Assembly (NCBI GenBank): GCA_016206755.1
Contig: JACQQZ010000042.1
Span: forward strand, 1-9,111
Origin: Candidatus Omnitrophota bacterium
GTDB lineage: Bacteria; Omnitrophota; Gorgyraeia; 1-14-0-20-64-10; JACQQZ01
Direction of reading: 5' to 3'
DNA length: 9,111 bases
Positions 8,742 to 9,111 of the stretch are shown here, piece after piece. Under the pieces are notes generated by a model. The model was not told where the DNA came from and ran no database searches. It saw only the letters and a program-made list of their open reading frames with translations. The position numbers and the translations under genes were made by a program. Every line of letters begins with the position of its first letter. Position 1 is the stretch's first letter.

Positions 8742-9111
8742 CAGACCCCCACCGGTTGCACGGGAGCCGGCGCCGGACGCGCTCTCTTCACCTGCTTGCC
8801 GCCGGAGACCAGATACAAAACGGCCATGCGAACAGCGATGCCGTTGGTCACTTGATCGTAAATAACCGATTGCGGGCCGTCGGCCACTTCCGGCGCCAGC
8901 TCAATGCCTCGATTGACGGGACCCGGGTGCATCACGATCAAATCTTTTTTACCCCAGGACAGTTTTTCACGATCGACCCCGAACAGTTTGGAGTACTCGC
9001 GGATGGACGGCAGGAGATTTTCTTTTTGCCGCTCCAATTGAAGGCGCAGCAGCATCAGAACATCCGCATCTTTAACCGCTTCTTTGAGATTGTAGGTGAT
9101 CTTGACCCCCA
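8741..9111 (-). CDS. pyrB: Aspartate carbamoyltransferase, C-terminal part (cut by window edge)
   Basis: Partial: 122 codons and the stop are visible and the frame is open to position 9111. PyrB condenses carbamoyl phosphate with aspartate, the first committed pathway step. The visible part begins [12 protein letters not shown] and continues [15 protein letters not shown], a segment typical of the aspartate-binding domain. Then come [11 protein letters not shown] (carbamoyl phosphate/aspartate site loop) and [14 protein letters not shown], the C-terminal helix signature. An internal ATG at 9055 is not the real start because conserved residues continue upstream. The last 15 or so residues are basic and proline/alanine-rich and look non-conserved. 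The TGA shares a base with the pyrC ATG. Confidence 0.95.
   Translation of the reverse strand, partial: GVKITYNLKEAVKDADVLMLLRLQLERQKENLLPSIREYSKLFGVDREKLSWGKKDLIVMHPGPVNRGIELAPEVADGPQSVIYDQVTNGIAVRMAVLYLVSGGKQVKRARPAPAPVQPVGV

Noticed and set aside
7785..8855. A 356-codon plus-strand open frame opposite pyrC.
   Set aside because: It is a shadow of pyrC with low-complexity R/H/G/Q composition. The minus-strand frame contains the complete dihydroorotase active site.

Overview
This window is a co-directional block of genes on the minus strand: most of a de novo pyrimidine biosynthesis operon, with two cell-envelope genes in the middle of it. At the far left edge is the start of an unrelated HipB-type regulator. 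The organism is probably a diderm bacterium. The evidence is a lipoprotein signal with a clear lipobox, a LolA-like periplasmic protein and a second secreted protein. Four 60-base blocks counted in pyrK averaged about 48% G+C, and two in carB about 62%. PyrK implies the NAD-linked class 1B dihydroorotate dehydrogenase. Combined with a pyrB-pyrC-carA-carB-pyrK order and diderm features, this would suit a Deltaproteobacterium-like or candidate-phylum lineage such as Omnitrophota, but that placement is a guess.

Layout in transcription order, right to left: pyrB (3' part only, 9111-8741), pyrC (8741-7422), a LolA-like protein (7438-6629), a small lipoprotein with an internal repeat (6632-6132), carA (6103-4997), carB (5004-1762), pyrK (1762-938), and a short secreted protein of unknown function (753-313). 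Most junctions overlap: TGATG for pyrB/pyrC and carB/pyrK, ATGA for the LolA-like gene and the lipoprotein, 8 bp for carA/carB and 17 bp for pyrC/LolA-like. The only gap among the first seven genes is 28 bp. One polycistronic, translationally coupled transcript is therefore likely. It would supply carbamoyl phosphate (CarAB), carbamoyl aspartate (PyrB), dihydroorotate (PyrC) and the electron-transfer subunit of dihydroorotate dehydrogenase (PyrK). No pyrD follows pyrK here.

The 184 bp between pyrK and the secreted gene are unusual. They contain a weak terminator-like hairpin, three more hairpins in a row, and 12 to 13 codons that look like the 3' end of a second, diverged pyrK. The ribosome binding site and start codon of the secreted gene lie inside this relic.

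The leftmost 312 bases hold the first 30 codons of a HipB-like helix-turn-helix protein, cut by the window edge. Upstream of it, in AT-rich DNA, is an array of 18-bp operators of the form TATACC-N6-GGTATA. There are three good copies and one weak one, with centres 42, 30 and 42 bp apart, and the first overlaps the predicted promoter. This closely resembles the four-operator control region of a hipBA toxin-antitoxin locus, whose toxin gene would lie beyond position 1. It is the most interesting regulatory signal in the window.
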